A stretch of DNA of 64,000 bases from JBMNFB01 sp050949085 (GCA_050949085.1 JBMNFB010000011.1:167854-231853), one strand, 5' to 3'. Shown: positions 35,587-44,289, counted from the first letter of the stretch. Numbers and translations are program-made. The notes: a model not told the origin generated them from the sequence alone.

Positions 35587-35588
35587 GG

Positions 35589-36068
35589 ATGCAGTTTACG
35601 ATTATCGCTGTCGGCAATCTACGCGAGAAACACTGGCAGGCGGCCGCCGCCGAATATCTGAAGCGGCTGCGGCCCTACGCCAAAGTGAAAGTGATTGAGA
35701 TCGGCGAAGAAAGGGTGAGAGATGAAGGCAGCCCCGCCCTGATAGAGCAGGCGCTGCGGCGTGAGGCTGAGCGGATCGAAAAGGCGCTGCCGGCCGGCGG
35801 CAGCCTGATCGCCCTGGACGTGCAGGGGCGGGGCATGAGCTCTGAAGAGCTGGCGGCCCACCTCGAACAGGCCGAGAACCTGGGGCGTGGCCAGTTTACC
35901 TTCCTCATCGGTGGCTCCTACGGCCTGCATCAGAGCTTGCTCGAGCAGGCGGCGCTGCGCCTCTCATTCTCGCAGTTCACCTTTCCGCATCAGCTGATGC
36001 GGGTGATCCTGCTGGAGCAGCTCTATCGCGCCATGAAGATCATCCGCCGCGAGGCGTACCACAAATAA
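35589..36068 (+). CDS. rlmH: 23S rRNA pseudouridine1915 methyltransferase RlmH
   Basis: 159 residues. QFTIIAVGNLREKHW start, LDVQGRGMSSEELA, FLIGGSYGLHQSLLEQA (SAM knot) and C-terminal MRVILLEQLYRAMKI...REAYHK are the SPOUT family RlmH (YydA) signatures. It methylates pseudouridine 1915 in 23S helix 69. Starts two bases after htrA. Conserved origin-region gene. Confidence 0.96.
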   Translation: MQFTIIAVGNLREKHWQAAAAEYLKRLRPYAKVKVIEIGEERVRDEGSPALIEQALRREAERIEKALPAGGSLIALDVQGRGMSSEELAAHLEQAENLGRGQFTFLIGGSYGLHQSLLEQAALRLSFSQFTFPHQLMRVILLEQLYRAMKIIRREAYHK

Positions 36069-36096
36069 AACGGGAGGGCCAGACCCTCCCGTTTTC
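36067..36096 (+). terminator. Bidirectional terminator after rlmH
   Basis: Perfect stem AAAACGGGAGGG / CCCTCCCGTTTT, loop CCAGA. With A-run on one side and T-run on the other it can serve the convergent minus-strand operon as well. Confidence 0.9.
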
Positions 36097-36125
36097 GCCC
36101 GGTAGTGACAACTCAGTATTGCGGG

Positions 36126-36166
36126 TTGACATAAAAGTTAACGCTGAGAACCGTCCCCAACGTTCA
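36126..36166 (-). repeat. GGGGACGGTTCTCA element, copy R1
   Basis: On the minus strand: TGAACGTTGGGGACGGTTCT, then CAGCGTTAACTTTTATGTCAA. The first TGA is the stop codon of the minus-strand secreted-protein gene. Other copies are at 44145, 48404, 48701 and 50234. Confidence 0.85.
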
Positions 36167-37570
36167 GTCGCCCCAGGTTACAGCCAGCGGCACGGCGGGA
36201 CGGCAGTTGAGCGTGTGGTTGTTCATCCAGCTCTTGTCCAGATTGTGCTGATAGTGTCCGGCATAAGCCAGCCCCCCATCGTCATACACCGCCAGGTAGA
36301 AACTGCAGTAGTTTCGAGGTTGATACCAGCCATCCTGGAAAGCGGCCATCACCAGCTTTTCGCCATCATAGTCCATCTGCAGCTCGTAGGAAAAAACGTA
36401 GCCGAGCTCCTCCTGTTCGCTCAGGTCCCCCGTTAGTCGAACCTCATAGTTGCCCTGAGCGTCGAGTGCCAACAGCGCAAACCTGCCGTCGCTGCGAATG
36501 GCAACGATAAACTCGTCGTAGACACAGAGGCGTCTGAATTCGGTGTTGTCAGGACTGATGTTCTTGCCGACGTTCAACATCTCCAGCTGTTGCAGCTGCT
36601 CCATGCTCTGGGCATCGATCACCGTCAGCATGTAGCTCCCTTCCTCAATGGTCACCAGCAGGAGCTTGCTCTCATCCGCGCTCGTCTGCAGTCCGACGAC
36701 CCTGGCCCGCTCTGCATCCAGCGGAAATACGGTCTGCAGCTCATCTGCGTCCAGAGTCGGACCGCCAGCGCCCTCGCCAGGCAGCGGCATGCGATAGATC
36801 CCATAGCCGCCTGGAATATGGCTGGTATCCAGCAGCTCTCCATCCACTCCGTAGGGGGAAATCGTAAAAAAGCAGTGCTTATCGGTCATAGCTGATTCGG
36901 TCACGATTCTCGCTCTGCTGTCCCTTACTGGCAGGACTCTGACGTGGCGAACCGTGCCGGCAGCATCCTTTTCAATGCTGATCTCTAGCTTATGCCGCGG
37001 GTCGACTGGGATCTTAAAATAATCATTGATCAGCCGCAGCGCGTCTTCGGTGTCATAACGATAGACTCTGGACGCCTTGGTATTGCCCGATTCCTTCCTT
37101 CTCTCCAGTTCCCCGCGCAAGGGGTAGAACTCATAGTAATCCCTGAGATGGACGATCTCAGTATGCTCCTCCCCCGGTTGGGTGCGGCTGGCCACGTCCT
37201 GGATCGGTTTTACCTCGGCTGCCACATTGACGGTGCCGGAGATGCCGTAGCCACCACCAAAAAAGTTGTCGAGCCAGAAATAGAAGCTAGTTCTCGTCAC
37301 CTCCGGGCGGTTCTGAGTCGGCGAAAAGGTAAACTCAGTGCTGATCTGCAGGGGCTCGCCAATGGTGTAACGGGTATTCCAGAAGAGCCGGTAGTCACAA
37401 TGGATGCTCAGATCGACCATGATTCCCTCTGCGGCCGCCTTATCGCCGTGGAGAACCGTCTCATCGATGACGACGGCCGCTTTGCTCTGGTCCACGGCGC
37501 TGTGGGCGTAGCCGAGGGAGCCGGCGGCGAAGACCAGCAGCAGAACCGTCAGTATCAAGCTCTTGCGCAT
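36164..37570 (-). CDS. Secreted protein of unknown function, ABC-operon member
   Basis: 468 residues with a clear signal peptide (RKSLILTVLLLVFAAGSLGYAHS). The N-terminal half has beta-rich segments (YRLFWNTRYTIGEPLQIS, SFYFWLDNFFGGGYG); the C-terminal half looks propeller-like (RVVGLQTSADESKLLLVTIE, KLVMAAFQDGWYQPRN). No catalytic motif recognised. The start overlaps the ABC ATPase gene by 16 bases, so it is the last gene of the GntR-ABC operon. It could be a sensor or substrate of that transporter. Its stop codon is part of a dispersed repeat (R1). Confidence 0.75.
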   Translation of the reverse strand: MRKSLILTVLLLVFAAGSLGYAHSAVDQSKAAVVIDETVLHGDKAAAEGIMVDLSIHCDYRLFWNTRYTIGEPLQISTEFTFSPTQNRPEVTRTSFYFWLDNFFGGGYGISGTVNVAAEVKPIQDVASRTQPGEEHTEIVHLRDYYEFYPLRGELERRKESGNTKASRVYRYDTEDALRLINDYFKIPVDPRHKLEISIEKDAAGTVRHVRVLPVRDSRARIVTESAMTDKHCFFTISPYGVDGELLDTSHIPGGYGIYRMPLPGEGAGGPTLDADELQTVFPLDAERARVVGLQTSADESKLLLVTIEEGSYMLTVIDAQSMEQLQQLEMLNVGKNISPDNTEFRRLCVYDEFIVAIRSDGRFALLALDAQGNYEVRLTGDLSEQEELGYVFSYELQMDYDGEKLVMAAFQDGWYQPRNYCSFYLAVYDDGGLAYAGHYQHNLDKSWMNNHTLNCRPAVPLAVTWGD

Positions 37571-38313
37571 GGTGTACCCCCCGATTCTTCGCCCGTCAGC
37601 TCGGACAGCGCCCGGCTGACCCGGTCGGCCCTGTAATGATACGTCTCCTTGACATATTCCAGCAGCCCCTGGCCTGCCTCGTCCAACTCCAGCATCGACA
37701 CGTCGCCGACGACTTTGCCCTGACGAATGAGTATCGCCCGACCGATGAAGTTCTCCACTTCTTCCAGGAGGTGAGTCGCCAGAAGCACCGTCTCCGTCGG
37801 CTCCAGAATTCCCAGCAGCACCTTGTAGAAGTCTTCCCGGTTGAAGACGTCGTTGCCGGCGAAGGGCTCATCCATCAGGATGTAATCCGCGCCCTGGGAC
37901 AGCGCCAGAATCACCTCCAGCTGATTTTTCTGTCCGGTCGAAAACTGCCGCACCGCCTTGTGCTTTGGCAGCTCGAAGAACTCCATCAGCCCATAGAAGC
38001 GCTTCTCGTTGAAGCGGGGGAAGTGCAGCTGATAGAACTCCTTGTGTGCCATGGCAGTCAGGTTGGGAAAGAAGGAGTGTTCGCTCGTGGCAAAGGCCAG
38101 CCGGGCGATATTCCGGCGCGTGATCGGTGCCCCATCCAGGGTTATCTCACCGGAAAAATGCAGGAAGCCAAGGATGCACTTCATCAGCGTCGTCTTGCCG
38201 GCGCCGTTCTCGCCAAACAGACCGACGATCTGCCCCTGGGGCAGAGTCAGGTTTACACTGTCCAGCGCTCGCTTCCTGCCGAACGACTTGCTCACATTCC
38301 GAATCTCAATCAT
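37555..38313 (-). CDS. ABC transporter ATP-binding protein
   Basis: 252 residues: Walker A GENGAGKTT, Q-loop region ATSEHSFFPN, signature FSTGQKNQLEV (in place of LSGGQ), Walker B YILMDEPFAGND, H-loop LATHLLEEVE. Start at 38313 (GGGGTGG upstream, ATGA overlap with the permease stop); longer in-frame extensions are shadows. Resembles the YtrB/EcfA-like ATPases paired with YtrA-type GntR regulators, often linked to cell-envelope stress. Confidence 0.9.
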   Translation of the reverse strand: MIEIRNVSKSFGRKRALDSVNLTLPQGQIVGLFGENGAGKTTLMKCILGFLHFSGEITLDGAPITRRNIARLAFATSEHSFFPNLTAMAHKEFYQLHFPRFNEKRFYGLMEFFELPKHKAVRQFSTGQKNQLEVILALSQGADYILMDEPFAGNDVFNREDFYKVLLGILEPTETVLLATHLLEEVENFIGRAILIRQGKVVGDVSMLELDEAGQGLLEYVKETYHYRADRVSRALSELTGEESGGTPCARA

Positions 38314-38837
38314 CTTGCCACCCCCACTAGAGCGCTCCATAGTTTTTGCCACTGACCTGGTGACAGACAGGCTCGCGGCGTGAATGCCAGATAGACGGCG
38401 AAGTAGAGAAGCAGCAGAAGCAGCGCCGCGACGAGACTGGCGGTAACCCCCAGCAGCGGCAGCGTGATGCAGCGCCGGGGCAGTTCCCAGCGGCTCGGTA
38501 GCCGCTTCATCAGGTAAATGCTCTTGCTGCCCTGGTAGTGGTAGGTATAGTGATAGATGAGCAAGGGTAGCATGCACAGCGCCAGGAGCAGGAAGCCGTT
38601 CAGGCTGTTTCCCAGGACCTCCACAAAATCGGGCATTACCTTGCTGGTATCCAGGATCCTCCTCGTACCTTCCCATACGAACAACGATTGGTAGGCCATC
38701 AGATAATCGCCCAGGAATCTCAGGCTGTACAGCAGGCCGCTGCCCCCACCGACCGCCAGCCAGCCCAGCTCCTGGACGAGACTAACGCCAGGCGGCACAT
38801 GGCGTTCCAGGGACCTAAGGCTCAACTTCATGTTCAC
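38310..38837 (-). CDS. ABC transporter membrane protein (second permease)
   Basis: 175 residues, three to four hydrophobic segments (including FLLLALCMLPLLIYHYTYHY and LLGVTASLVAALLLLLLYF). It contains KSIYLMKRLPSRWELP, a motif seen in ABC-2 permeases that handle bacitracin- or lantibiotic-like exporters. It overlaps the upstream permease gene by 23 bases and the downstream ATPase by four. Confidence 0.75.
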   Translation of the reverse strand: MNMKLSLRSLERHVPPGVSLVQELGWLAVGGGSGLLYSLRFLGDYLMAYQSLFVWEGTRRILDTSKVMPDFVEVLGNSLNGFLLLALCMLPLLIYHYTYHYQGSKSIYLMKRLPSRWELPRRCITLPLLGVTASLVAALLLLLLYFAVYLAFTPRACLSPGQWQKLWSALVGVAR

Positions 38838-39555
38838 GACCTCGCTCCCTCCAGACGTTGATCATCGCACCGCCGGCAATGACCAGGGCAGTGAGAGATA
38901 GCATCACATCCCCCAGCACATCTCCCATCGGCAGGGCAAAGCTCACGGCGACGAGGCCTGCCACGACCACCACCGCGATGCCGATTTTGTCGTGCCTTTG
39001 GCGGAAGGAAAAACAGGCGGCAGACAGGCCAAGGCAGAGGGCGAAAACAGCATTACGCAGATAGCGGCTGACGTCAGCCAGCGGCAACAGGCTGTGTAGC
39101 CAGCTGTTACGATAGAAAGCCAGCAGGATCGTCTGTCCGCTGGTGTAGGCCGCATCCACCTTAGTCAGATACAGCCGACAGAGCAGCAGGGCGATTACCA
39201 GCTGAGCCGCCCAGAAGAGGAAGAAGCAGACGGCATTGTAGCCTGCCCACCAGAACACCGTGGTCTTCTCCTCGATGGAGAGCCGCTGTAGTGTATAGCG
39301 CAGCTTGCTGCCGCCGATCTCGTACCCGGTCAGGCTCAGCAGCAGGCATAGCAGCAGAAAGCCGGCGCCGCAGACCAGCGCAATCCGGCTCTGGCTGATC
39401 ACCTGCTCCAGGCCGGGCGGTTCGTTGGCCAGGGAGGTCTCAAGCGTAAGGTAGAACAGGATGCCCTGAACTACAGCCATGGCGATCAGCAGCCCCAGGA
39501 CTTTGTAGATCGTACTCCTGGCTGCCAGCGTCAGCACCGACAAGTGTTGTTTCAT
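38815..39555 (-). CDS. ABC transporter membrane protein (first permease)
   Basis: 246 residues, about six transmembrane segments (YKVLGLLIAMAVVQGILFYL; IALVCGAGFLLLCLLLSLTG; later AVVVVAGLVAVSFALP). KLRYTLQRLSIEEKTTVFWW resembles the cytoplasmic loop of the partner permease, so both are likely paralogous halves. The start is 18 bases after the GntR gene stop, in the same operon. Confidence 0.75.
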   Translation of the reverse strand: MKQHLSVLTLAARSTIYKVLGLLIAMAVVQGILFYLTLETSLANEPPGLEQVISQSRIALVCGAGFLLLCLLLSLTGYEIGGSKLRYTLQRLSIEEKTTVFWWAGYNAVCFFLFWAAQLVIALLLCRLYLTKVDAAYTSGQTILLAFYRNSWLHSLLPLADVSRYLRNAVFALCLGLSAACFSFRQRHDKIGIAVVVVAGLVAVSFALPMGDVLGDVMLSLTALVIAGGAMINVWRERGREHEVEP

Positions 39556-39573
39556 ATCCTCGCCCCCTGCCTG

Positions 39574-39945
39574 TTACTCCCACAGTCTTTCAACCAGGGA
39601 GATCGTTTCATCTTTGGAGAGACCCATCTTTCTCATGGCCTCAACAAACGTCCGTGCGTCGTTTTCCAGCAACTCATTGCGGATTCGCGCTACCTTCGCC
39701 TCGTCAAGAACCACATAGCTTCCTACACCGGAGCGGGATTCGATGATCGATTCCTCCTCCAGTATCCTGTATGCCTTCTGGACTGTGTTCGGGTTCACGC
39801 CCAGGAGTGCCGAGAGAACGCGCCGCGACGGCATCTCATCGCCATTCTGCACATCGCCGGCCACGATGTTCTGCTTGATATGCCGGATAATCTGCAGATA
39901 GATTGGAACGCCATCCTCCAGAGTGAAATGGTCAAACGAAATCAC
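39574..39945 (-). CDS. GntR family regulator, YtrA type
   Basis: 123 residues: winged HTH (LQIIRHIKQNIVAGDVQNGD, MPSRRVLSALLGVNPNTVQK, AYRILEEESIIESRSGVGSY) with only a short C-terminal helix pair, the YtrA subfamily. These repress their own ABC-transporter operons. GTG 39945 with GGGGGGTG upstream. Two matching operators lie in the promoter (39973-40023). Confidence 0.9.
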   Translation of the reverse strand: MISFDHFTLEDGVPIYLQIIRHIKQNIVAGDVQNGDEMPSRRVLSALLGVNPNTVQKAYRILEEESIIESRSGVGSYVVLDEAKVARIRNELLENDARTFVEAMRKMGLSKDETISLVERLWE

Positions 39946-39972
39946 GGCACACCCCCCTCGCTCTCAGGTGAA

Positions 39973-39994
39973 CTGTATTATTCATGTAATACGG
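39973..39994 (-). promoter_or_regulatory. GntR operator 1
   Basis: CTGTATTA-N6-TAATACGG inverted repeat, downstream of the -10 on the minus strand, 29 bases centre-to-centre from operator 2. Symmetry suits a GntR dimer. Confidence 0.75.
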
Positions 39995-40001
39995 TTGCTA
40001 A

Positions 40002-40034
40002 CTGTATTATGAGCGTAATACGGTTTGTTGTCAA
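40002..40034 (-). promoter_or_regulatory. GntR-ABC operon promoter with operator 2
   Basis: On the minus strand TTGACA (40034-40029), 17-base spacer, CATAAT (40011-40006). The second CTGTATTA-N6-TAATACGG copy (40002-40023) overlaps the -10 and spacer, so repressor binding would block RNA polymerase. Confidence 0.8.
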
Positions 40035-40225
40035 CCACTTTTCTCCTATGTTGTTGAGGCGGTGCTCGCAGCAATTTCCCAGGAAAAAAAGGAATCGGTG
40101 TCCAAAGCGTGGAAATATTGATCTTGGGCAGCATGGTCCCTGAACCTGCTGCAACTGGCGAGTTTGGATTAGGCATTGAGCCGGCCGTGGAATACTACCA
40201 TCGACTGGCAGGTTGGAGGTCAGTC

Positions 40226-40864
40226 ATGATCGTACTCTGGATTCTGGGTGTCCCACTGCTCCTGCTGCTGGTTTTGCTCTGCCTCCCGCTTGTGGTCAGG
40301 CTGACGCTACAGCTCGATGGCCGACTGCAGCTGCAGACAGACCTGCGCTGGACGTTCTGGCACCAGAAACGAGAACTCAGTCTGGGAAAACAGCAGAAGG
40401 CAGCGAGAAAGTCCTCGCAGAAGGATGCAGGCACCAAGTCCGACGCTCAAGCCCGCCGCAGATCCAGGTCGAAGCCGGATAAGCAGCCCAGGGCAGGACG
40501 GAGCCGGCGGTTCGGGAGGCGGGAGTTCAGGCGCTTCTGGCCATTGGTCAAGAAGTATCTGCCTCGCTTTTGGCGCGCCCTGCACCTGCGTTGTCGCCAG
40601 GCCGATCTACACCTCGAGGTGAGCGATCCGGCCCTCATGGGCTGGATCTATGGTGCTGCCGGGGCAACCGGCTGGCCCCCGGCACCAGCCCGGCTGAACG
40701 TCAGCTTTACCGGTACCTGGCGGCTGCAGGCACAAGTCCAGTGGACAGCTGTTATCTTCCCCATCCAATGGCTGGCGCTTCTGATCCGGCTGGCCTGGGA
40801 GAAGCCGCTGCGGCAGATCTGGTGGCCACTACTTCGCAGGAAGTTAAGAAGGGAGAGAGGATAA
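40226..40864 (+). CDS. ytfI: DUF2953 membrane protein (YtfI-like)
   Basis: 212 residues: one N-terminal transmembrane helix (about 3-23), a highly basic linker (residues 55-100, many K and R), then a C-terminal domain with LHLEVSDPALMGWIYGAAGA, the DUF2953 signature, and a final hydrophobic segment. ATG 40226 with GGAGGT upstream. Paired with gerW, as ytfI-ytfJ in Bacillus; the pair is sporulation-linked. Confidence 0.82.
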   Translation: MIVLWILGVPLLLLLVLLCLPLVVRLTLQLDGRLQLQTDLRWTFWHQKRELSLGKQQKAARKSSQKDAGTKSDAQARRRSRSKPDKQPRAGRSRRFGRREFRRFWPLVKKYLPRFWRALHLRCRQADLHLEVSDPALMGWIYGAAGATGWPPAPARLNVSFTGTWRLQAQVQWTAVIFPIQWLALLIRLAWEKPLRQIWWPLLRRKLRRERG

Positions 40865-40865
40865 T

Positions 40866-41264
40866 ATGGAAAACCTGAAGTCTCTCGGCGAGAGGCTGGA
40901 GAACCTGATCTCCAGCAAGACGGTGATTGGTGAGCCCATCGTCATGGGCAAGGTGACCCTGGTGCCCATCATCCGGGCCAACTTCGGTTTCGGTATGGGA
41001 GGGGGCAGAGACGAAAATCAGTCCGGCGCATCCGGTGGCGGTGGCGGAGCGCAGATCATCCCCGTGGCCGTTGTGGTCGTCGGTGAGGACAACAGCGTCT
41101 CCATCCTGCCGGTGGATAAGGCCGAATCCGGCGGTATCGGGCAGCTGGTGGAATCACTGCTGCCGCAGCTGATGAGCAAGCTCTCGGCCTTTCGCAAGGG
41201 CAAGGAGCAAGCAGAGGTAGCGGCAGAGCCCGCCGAGCCGATGCCCCCCGAGCAGCCCGAGTAA
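40866..41264 (+). CDS. gerW: Spore germination protein GerW (YtfJ)
   Basis: 132 residues. ENLISSKTVIGEPIVMGKVT, then IPIIRANFGFGMGGG and PVAVVVV are the GerW/YtfJ core. The C-terminal 20 residues are E/P rich. In Bacillus it is a spore protein needed for L-alanine germination. It directly follows ytfI with one base between. Confidence 0.93.
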   Translation: MENLKSLGERLENLISSKTVIGEPIVMGKVTLVPIIRANFGFGMGGGRDENQSGASGGGGGAQIIPVAVVVVGEDNSVSILPVDKAESGGIGQLVESLLPQLMSKLSAFRKGKEQAEVAAEPAEPMPPEQPE

Positions 41265-41278
41265 GGTGGTCTTGCGTG

Positions 41279-41306
41279 TCGGCCCGGCGGCGAGCCGGGC
41301 CATTTT
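41279..41306 (+). terminator. Terminator after gerW
   Basis: GGCCCGGC / GCCGGGCC stem with a small loop, followed by ATTTTCC. Confidence 0.7.
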
Positions 41307-41322
41307 CCATGGCTGGAATGTG

Positions 41323-41331
41323 GTATAATAT
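41323..41331 (+). promoter_or_regulatory. Extended -10 promoter of hisS
   Basis: TGGTATAAT with TATAAT at 41326-41331; -35 poor. The 70-base leader has no T-box sequence, so tRNA-sensing control was not supported. Confidence 0.6.
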
Positions 41332-41403
41332 AGGGCAACTTTAACTGCGCCATCAGGGCGCATCAATTTGGGTCCCTTGTGGACTCGCCAAGGAGTGATC
41401 CCC

Positions 41404-42657
41404 ATGCTTACCAACGCCCCGCGGGGAACTCAGGACGTTCTGCCCGGCCTGGTTGAGAAGTTCCAGTACGTCGAGGATATATATCGCCGGCTTTGCCACC
41501 TGCGCAGCTTCCGGGAGATTCGCACCCCCATGTTTGAGCATAGCGAACTATTTCACCGCGCCGTGGGCGAACAGACCGACATTGTTCAGAAAGAGACCTA
41601 CACGTTCCTCGACCGCGGCCAGCGCAGCCTGACGCTGCGGGCCGAAGGCACCGCCCCCGTGGTGCGCGCCTTTGTCGAGCATGGTATCTATGCCCAGGCC
41701 CAGCCCACAAAGTACTTCTATATCGCCCAGATCTTCCGCTACGAGAAGCCGCAGCAGGGCCGGCTGCGGCAGCATCAGCAGTGCGGCGCCGAGATTTTTG
41801 GCACCCATCATCCCCATGCCGATGTAGAGGTGATCAGCCTGGCCGATCAGTTCTATCGTCAGCTGGGTCTGCGCCAGTTTACCCTGGAGATCAGCTCCAT
41901 CGGCTGCCCCAGCTGTCGCCCCGCCTATCGGGAGCAGCTGAGCGCCTTTCTGGCCAGCCGCCTCGAGAACCTCTGCGCCGATTGCCAGCAACGCTATCAG
42001 CACAACCCCTTGCGCATCTTCGACTGCAAGGATGAGAGCTGCCAGCGGCAGCTGGTCGACGCGCCGACGCCGCTTTCGGCCATCTGCCCGGACTGTGCCG
42101 AGCACTATCGGGCGGTCAAGGCCGGCCTCGATGCACTGGGGATCCCCTATCAGGAAAACCCGCGGCTGGTGCGCGGGCTCGACTATTATACCAACACCGC
42201 CTTTGAGTTTCACAGCGATCTCATCGGCGCCCAGAGTGCCATCGGCGGCGGCGGCCGCTACGATGGCCTCGTGGAAGAAGTGGGCGGCCCGGCTACCCCG
42301 GGTGTTGGCTTCGGCATCGGTACCGAACGCCTGATTCTCGCCCTCGAGGCCGAAGGTGTCGCACTGCCTGGGCCAGCCCCGCTGGATGTCTATCTGGCCA
42401 CCCTGGGCGACGCTGCCGATCTGCAGGCGCTGGCCCTGCTCCAGGAACTGCGTCAGGCCGGGCTCGTGGCCGAGAAGGATCTCCTGGGGCGCAGCCTCAA
42501 GGCACAGATGAAACAGGCCGGTCGGGCCGGCGCGCGCTACACCGTTGTCATCGGCGATGACGAGCTGGCACGCGGCGTGGGCCTGCTGCGCGACATGGAG
42601 AGCGGCCAGCAGGAAGAGGTGCCCTTAGGCGAGCTTGTCGCCCGCCTGGCCCGGTAG
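41404..42657 (+). CDS. hisS: Histidyl-tRNA synthetase
   Basis: 417 residues. APRGTQDVLP opening; motif 2 region SLTLRAEGTAPVVRAFVEHG; histidine motif RGLDYYTNTAFEF; motif 3 GFGIGTERLILALE; C-terminal anticodon domain. A CxxC...CxxC pair in the insertion domain (CPSC, CADC, CPDC) suggests a metal site. ATG 41404 with AAGGAG upstream. It charges tRNA-His. Confidence 0.96.
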   Translation: MLTNAPRGTQDVLPGLVEKFQYVEDIYRRLCHLRSFREIRTPMFEHSELFHRAVGEQTDIVQKETYTFLDRGQRSLTLRAEGTAPVVRAFVEHGIYAQAQPTKYFYIAQIFRYEKPQQGRLRQHQQCGAEIFGTHHPHADVEVISLADQFYRQLGLRQFTLEISSIGCPSCRPAYREQLSAFLASRLENLCADCQQRYQHNPLRIFDCKDESCQRQLVDAPTPLSAICPDCAEHYRAVKAGLDALGIPYQENPRLVRGLDYYTNTAFEFHSDLIGAQSAIGGGGRYDGLVEEVGGPATPGVGFGIGTERLILALEAEGVALPGPAPLDVYLATLGDAADLQALALLQELRQAGLVAEKDLLGRSLKAQMKQAGRAGARYTVVIGDDELARGVGLLRDMESGQQEEVPLGELVARLAR

Positions 42658-42699
42658 TTCAGATAGCCGCCGCGCCGCAGCGAGCGGCACGAGTTTATC

Positions 42700-43185
42700 C
42701 TAGCGATAGTTCTCACGCCAGAGGCGCTCGTACTCAGCAGCGTGCTTGATAAGGCCCGCTGCATCCTCCGGCGTTAGCTGGCGGATCACCTTGCCGGGGA
42801 TGCCGACCACCAGCGAATTGGCGGGGATCACCTTGCCCTCGGGCACCAGCGCTCCGGCGCCGATGATGCTGCCCTGGCCGACGACGGCACCGTCCAGCAC
42901 GATGGCTCCCATGCCGATCAGCACACCATCCTCGATGGTGCAGCCATGCAGGATCGCGCCGTGGCCGACGGTTACATGATCGCCCAGCTGGAGCGGGAAC
43001 CCCTTGGAGACATGCAGCAGGCAACCGTCCTGCACATTGCTGTGTTCACCGATGCGGATGGCGGCCATGTCGCCGCGCAGGACGGCGCCATACCAGACAC
43101 TGCAGCCGGCGCCTATCTCCACATCGCCGATGATGGTGGCATTGTTGGCAACAAAGGTGTCAGGATTGATCTTCGGATTGGTCAT
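42700..43185 (-). CDS. Gamma-carbonic anhydrase family protein
   Basis: 161 residues, left-handed beta-helix hexapeptide repeats (ATIIGDVEIGAGCSVWYGAV, GAILHGCTIEDGVLIGMGAI). H residues in CLLHVS, VGHGAILHG are positioned as the three zinc ligands of gamma-CA/YrdA proteins. It may hydrate CO2 or act as a related acyl-independent trimer; activity varies in this family. Convergent with hisS. Confidence 0.88.
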   Translation of the reverse strand: MTNPKINPDTFVANNATIIGDVEIGAGCSVWYGAVLRGDMAAIRIGEHSNVQDGCLLHVSKGFPLQLGDHVTVGHGAILHGCTIEDGVLIGMGAIVLDGAVVGQGSIIGAGALVPEGKVIPANSLVVGIPGKVIRQLTPEDAAGLIKHAAEYERLWRENYR

Positions 43186-43315
43186 GTGATCTGGCTCCCT
43201 TCTCTTTACTGCTGATTTAGTTTATCCTTGTCTTTGACCAGGAGAGGTAACGCGACAGCGTCATCGCCCCAGCGCCCACTTCCTGGCGAAAATAATACCA
43301 ACAGGGGGGATTGTA

Positions 43316-44146
43316 ATGGAGCTTTGGGCACGAGAATTCCATACTCAGGACATGGTGATGAGCTACCGTATCAAACAGACACTGCACGTCGAGGAGTCCC
43401 AGTATCAGAAGATCGCTGTGCTCGATTCCCATCAGTATGGGCGCATGCTGATGCTGGACAACATCGTGCAGACGACAGAGCTTGACGAGTTTGTCTACCA
43501 TGAGATGATCACCCATGTAGCTCTCAACTCCCACCCCAATCCGCGTAAGGTGCTGGTGGTGGGGGGAGGCGATGGCGGGACCATGCGCGAGATCGTCAAG
43601 CATGATAGCATCGAGCAAGCCGTGCTGGCCGAGATCGACGAGCGAGTGATCGCCGCCGCCAGGCAGTACCTGCCAACCATCAGCTGCGCTCTGGATCATC
43701 CCAGGGTAAAGATCCAGATTGCTGACGGCATCCAGTATGTCAAAGACACCAAGGACGAATACGACCTTATTATAGTCGATTCCACCGACCCGATTGGGCC
43801 GGCGGTGGGCCTTTTTGCCCAGGAATTTTACCGCGACCTGTTTGCGGCCCTGAAGCCCGATGGAATGTTTGTGGCCCAGACCGAGTCCCCCTGGGTTGAC
43901 GCCAAGCTGATCACCCAGCTGCACAGCGTCTTGCGCGACATTTTCCCCACGGTCAAACTCTATCTGGCGGGCATTCCTACCTATCAGAGCGGGCAGTATA
44001 GCTTTACCATCTGCTCCAAACAGTACGATCCGCTGGTCATCCAGCCCGGCAAGCCAGAGCTAGAGACCAAATACTATTCGCCGGAGATCCACAAGGCCGC
44101 CTTCGTGCTGCCGCCGTTCATCCAGGACATCGTCGACGGCCGCTGA
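43316..44146 (+). CDS. speE: Spermidine synthase
   Basis: 276 residues. TQDMVMSYRIKQTLHVEESQ, GRMLMLDNIVQTTELDEFVY, VLVVGGGDGGTMREIVKH (SAM/dcSAM glycine loop) and VDSTDPIGPA are diagnostic of SpeE. It transfers aminopropyl from decarboxylated SAM to putrescine. SD GGGGGG before ATG 43316. The stop TGA is the first base triplet of repeat R2. No speD or speA in the window. Confidence 0.95.
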   Translation: MELWAREFHTQDMVMSYRIKQTLHVEESQYQKIAVLDSHQYGRMLMLDNIVQTTELDEFVYHEMITHVALNSHPNPRKVLVVGGGDGGTMREIVKHDSIEQAVLAEIDERVIAAARQYLPTISCALDHPRVKIQIADGIQYVKDTKDEYDLIIVDSTDPIGPAVGLFAQEFYRDLFAALKPDGMFVAQTESPWVDAKLITQLHSVLRDIFPTVKLYLAGIPTYQSGQYSFTICSKQYDPLVIQPGKPELETKYYSPEIHKAAFVLPPFIQDIVDGR

Positions 44147-44201
44147 ACGCTGGGGACGGTGAACGCTGGGGACGGTTCTCAACATTCACTTTTATGTCAA
44201 C
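44144..44201 (+). repeat. GGGGACGGTTCTCA element, copy R2 (with duplicated head)
   Basis: Starts at the speE stop codon with TGAACGCTGGGGACGG, repeats that head once, then continues TTCTCAACATTCACTTTTAT followed by GTCAAC. Confidence 0.85.
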
Positions 44202-44250
44202 CGCGCTGGCCAGGGGATGATTCCCCCGCTCTATCTCCATAGAAGAGTGT

Positions 44251-44285
44251 AACCCCTCTGGTTTACATATCCAGAGGGGTTTGTT
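44251..44285 (+). terminator. Terminator after speE
   Basis: Perfect 11-bp stem AACCCCTCTGG / CCAGAGGGGTT, loop of nine, then TGTT. Confidence 0.9.
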
Positions 44286-44289
44286 ACAA

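Noticed and set aside
37570..38676. N-terminal extension of the ABC ATPase beyond 38313
   Set aside because: The extra 120 residues are the permease gene read in another frame; the ATPase starts at an ATGA overlap with a good ribosome binding site.
41332..41403. T-box riboswitch before hisS
   Set aside because: No AGGGTGG-type T-box sequence, no specifier stem, and the leader is only about 70 bases.
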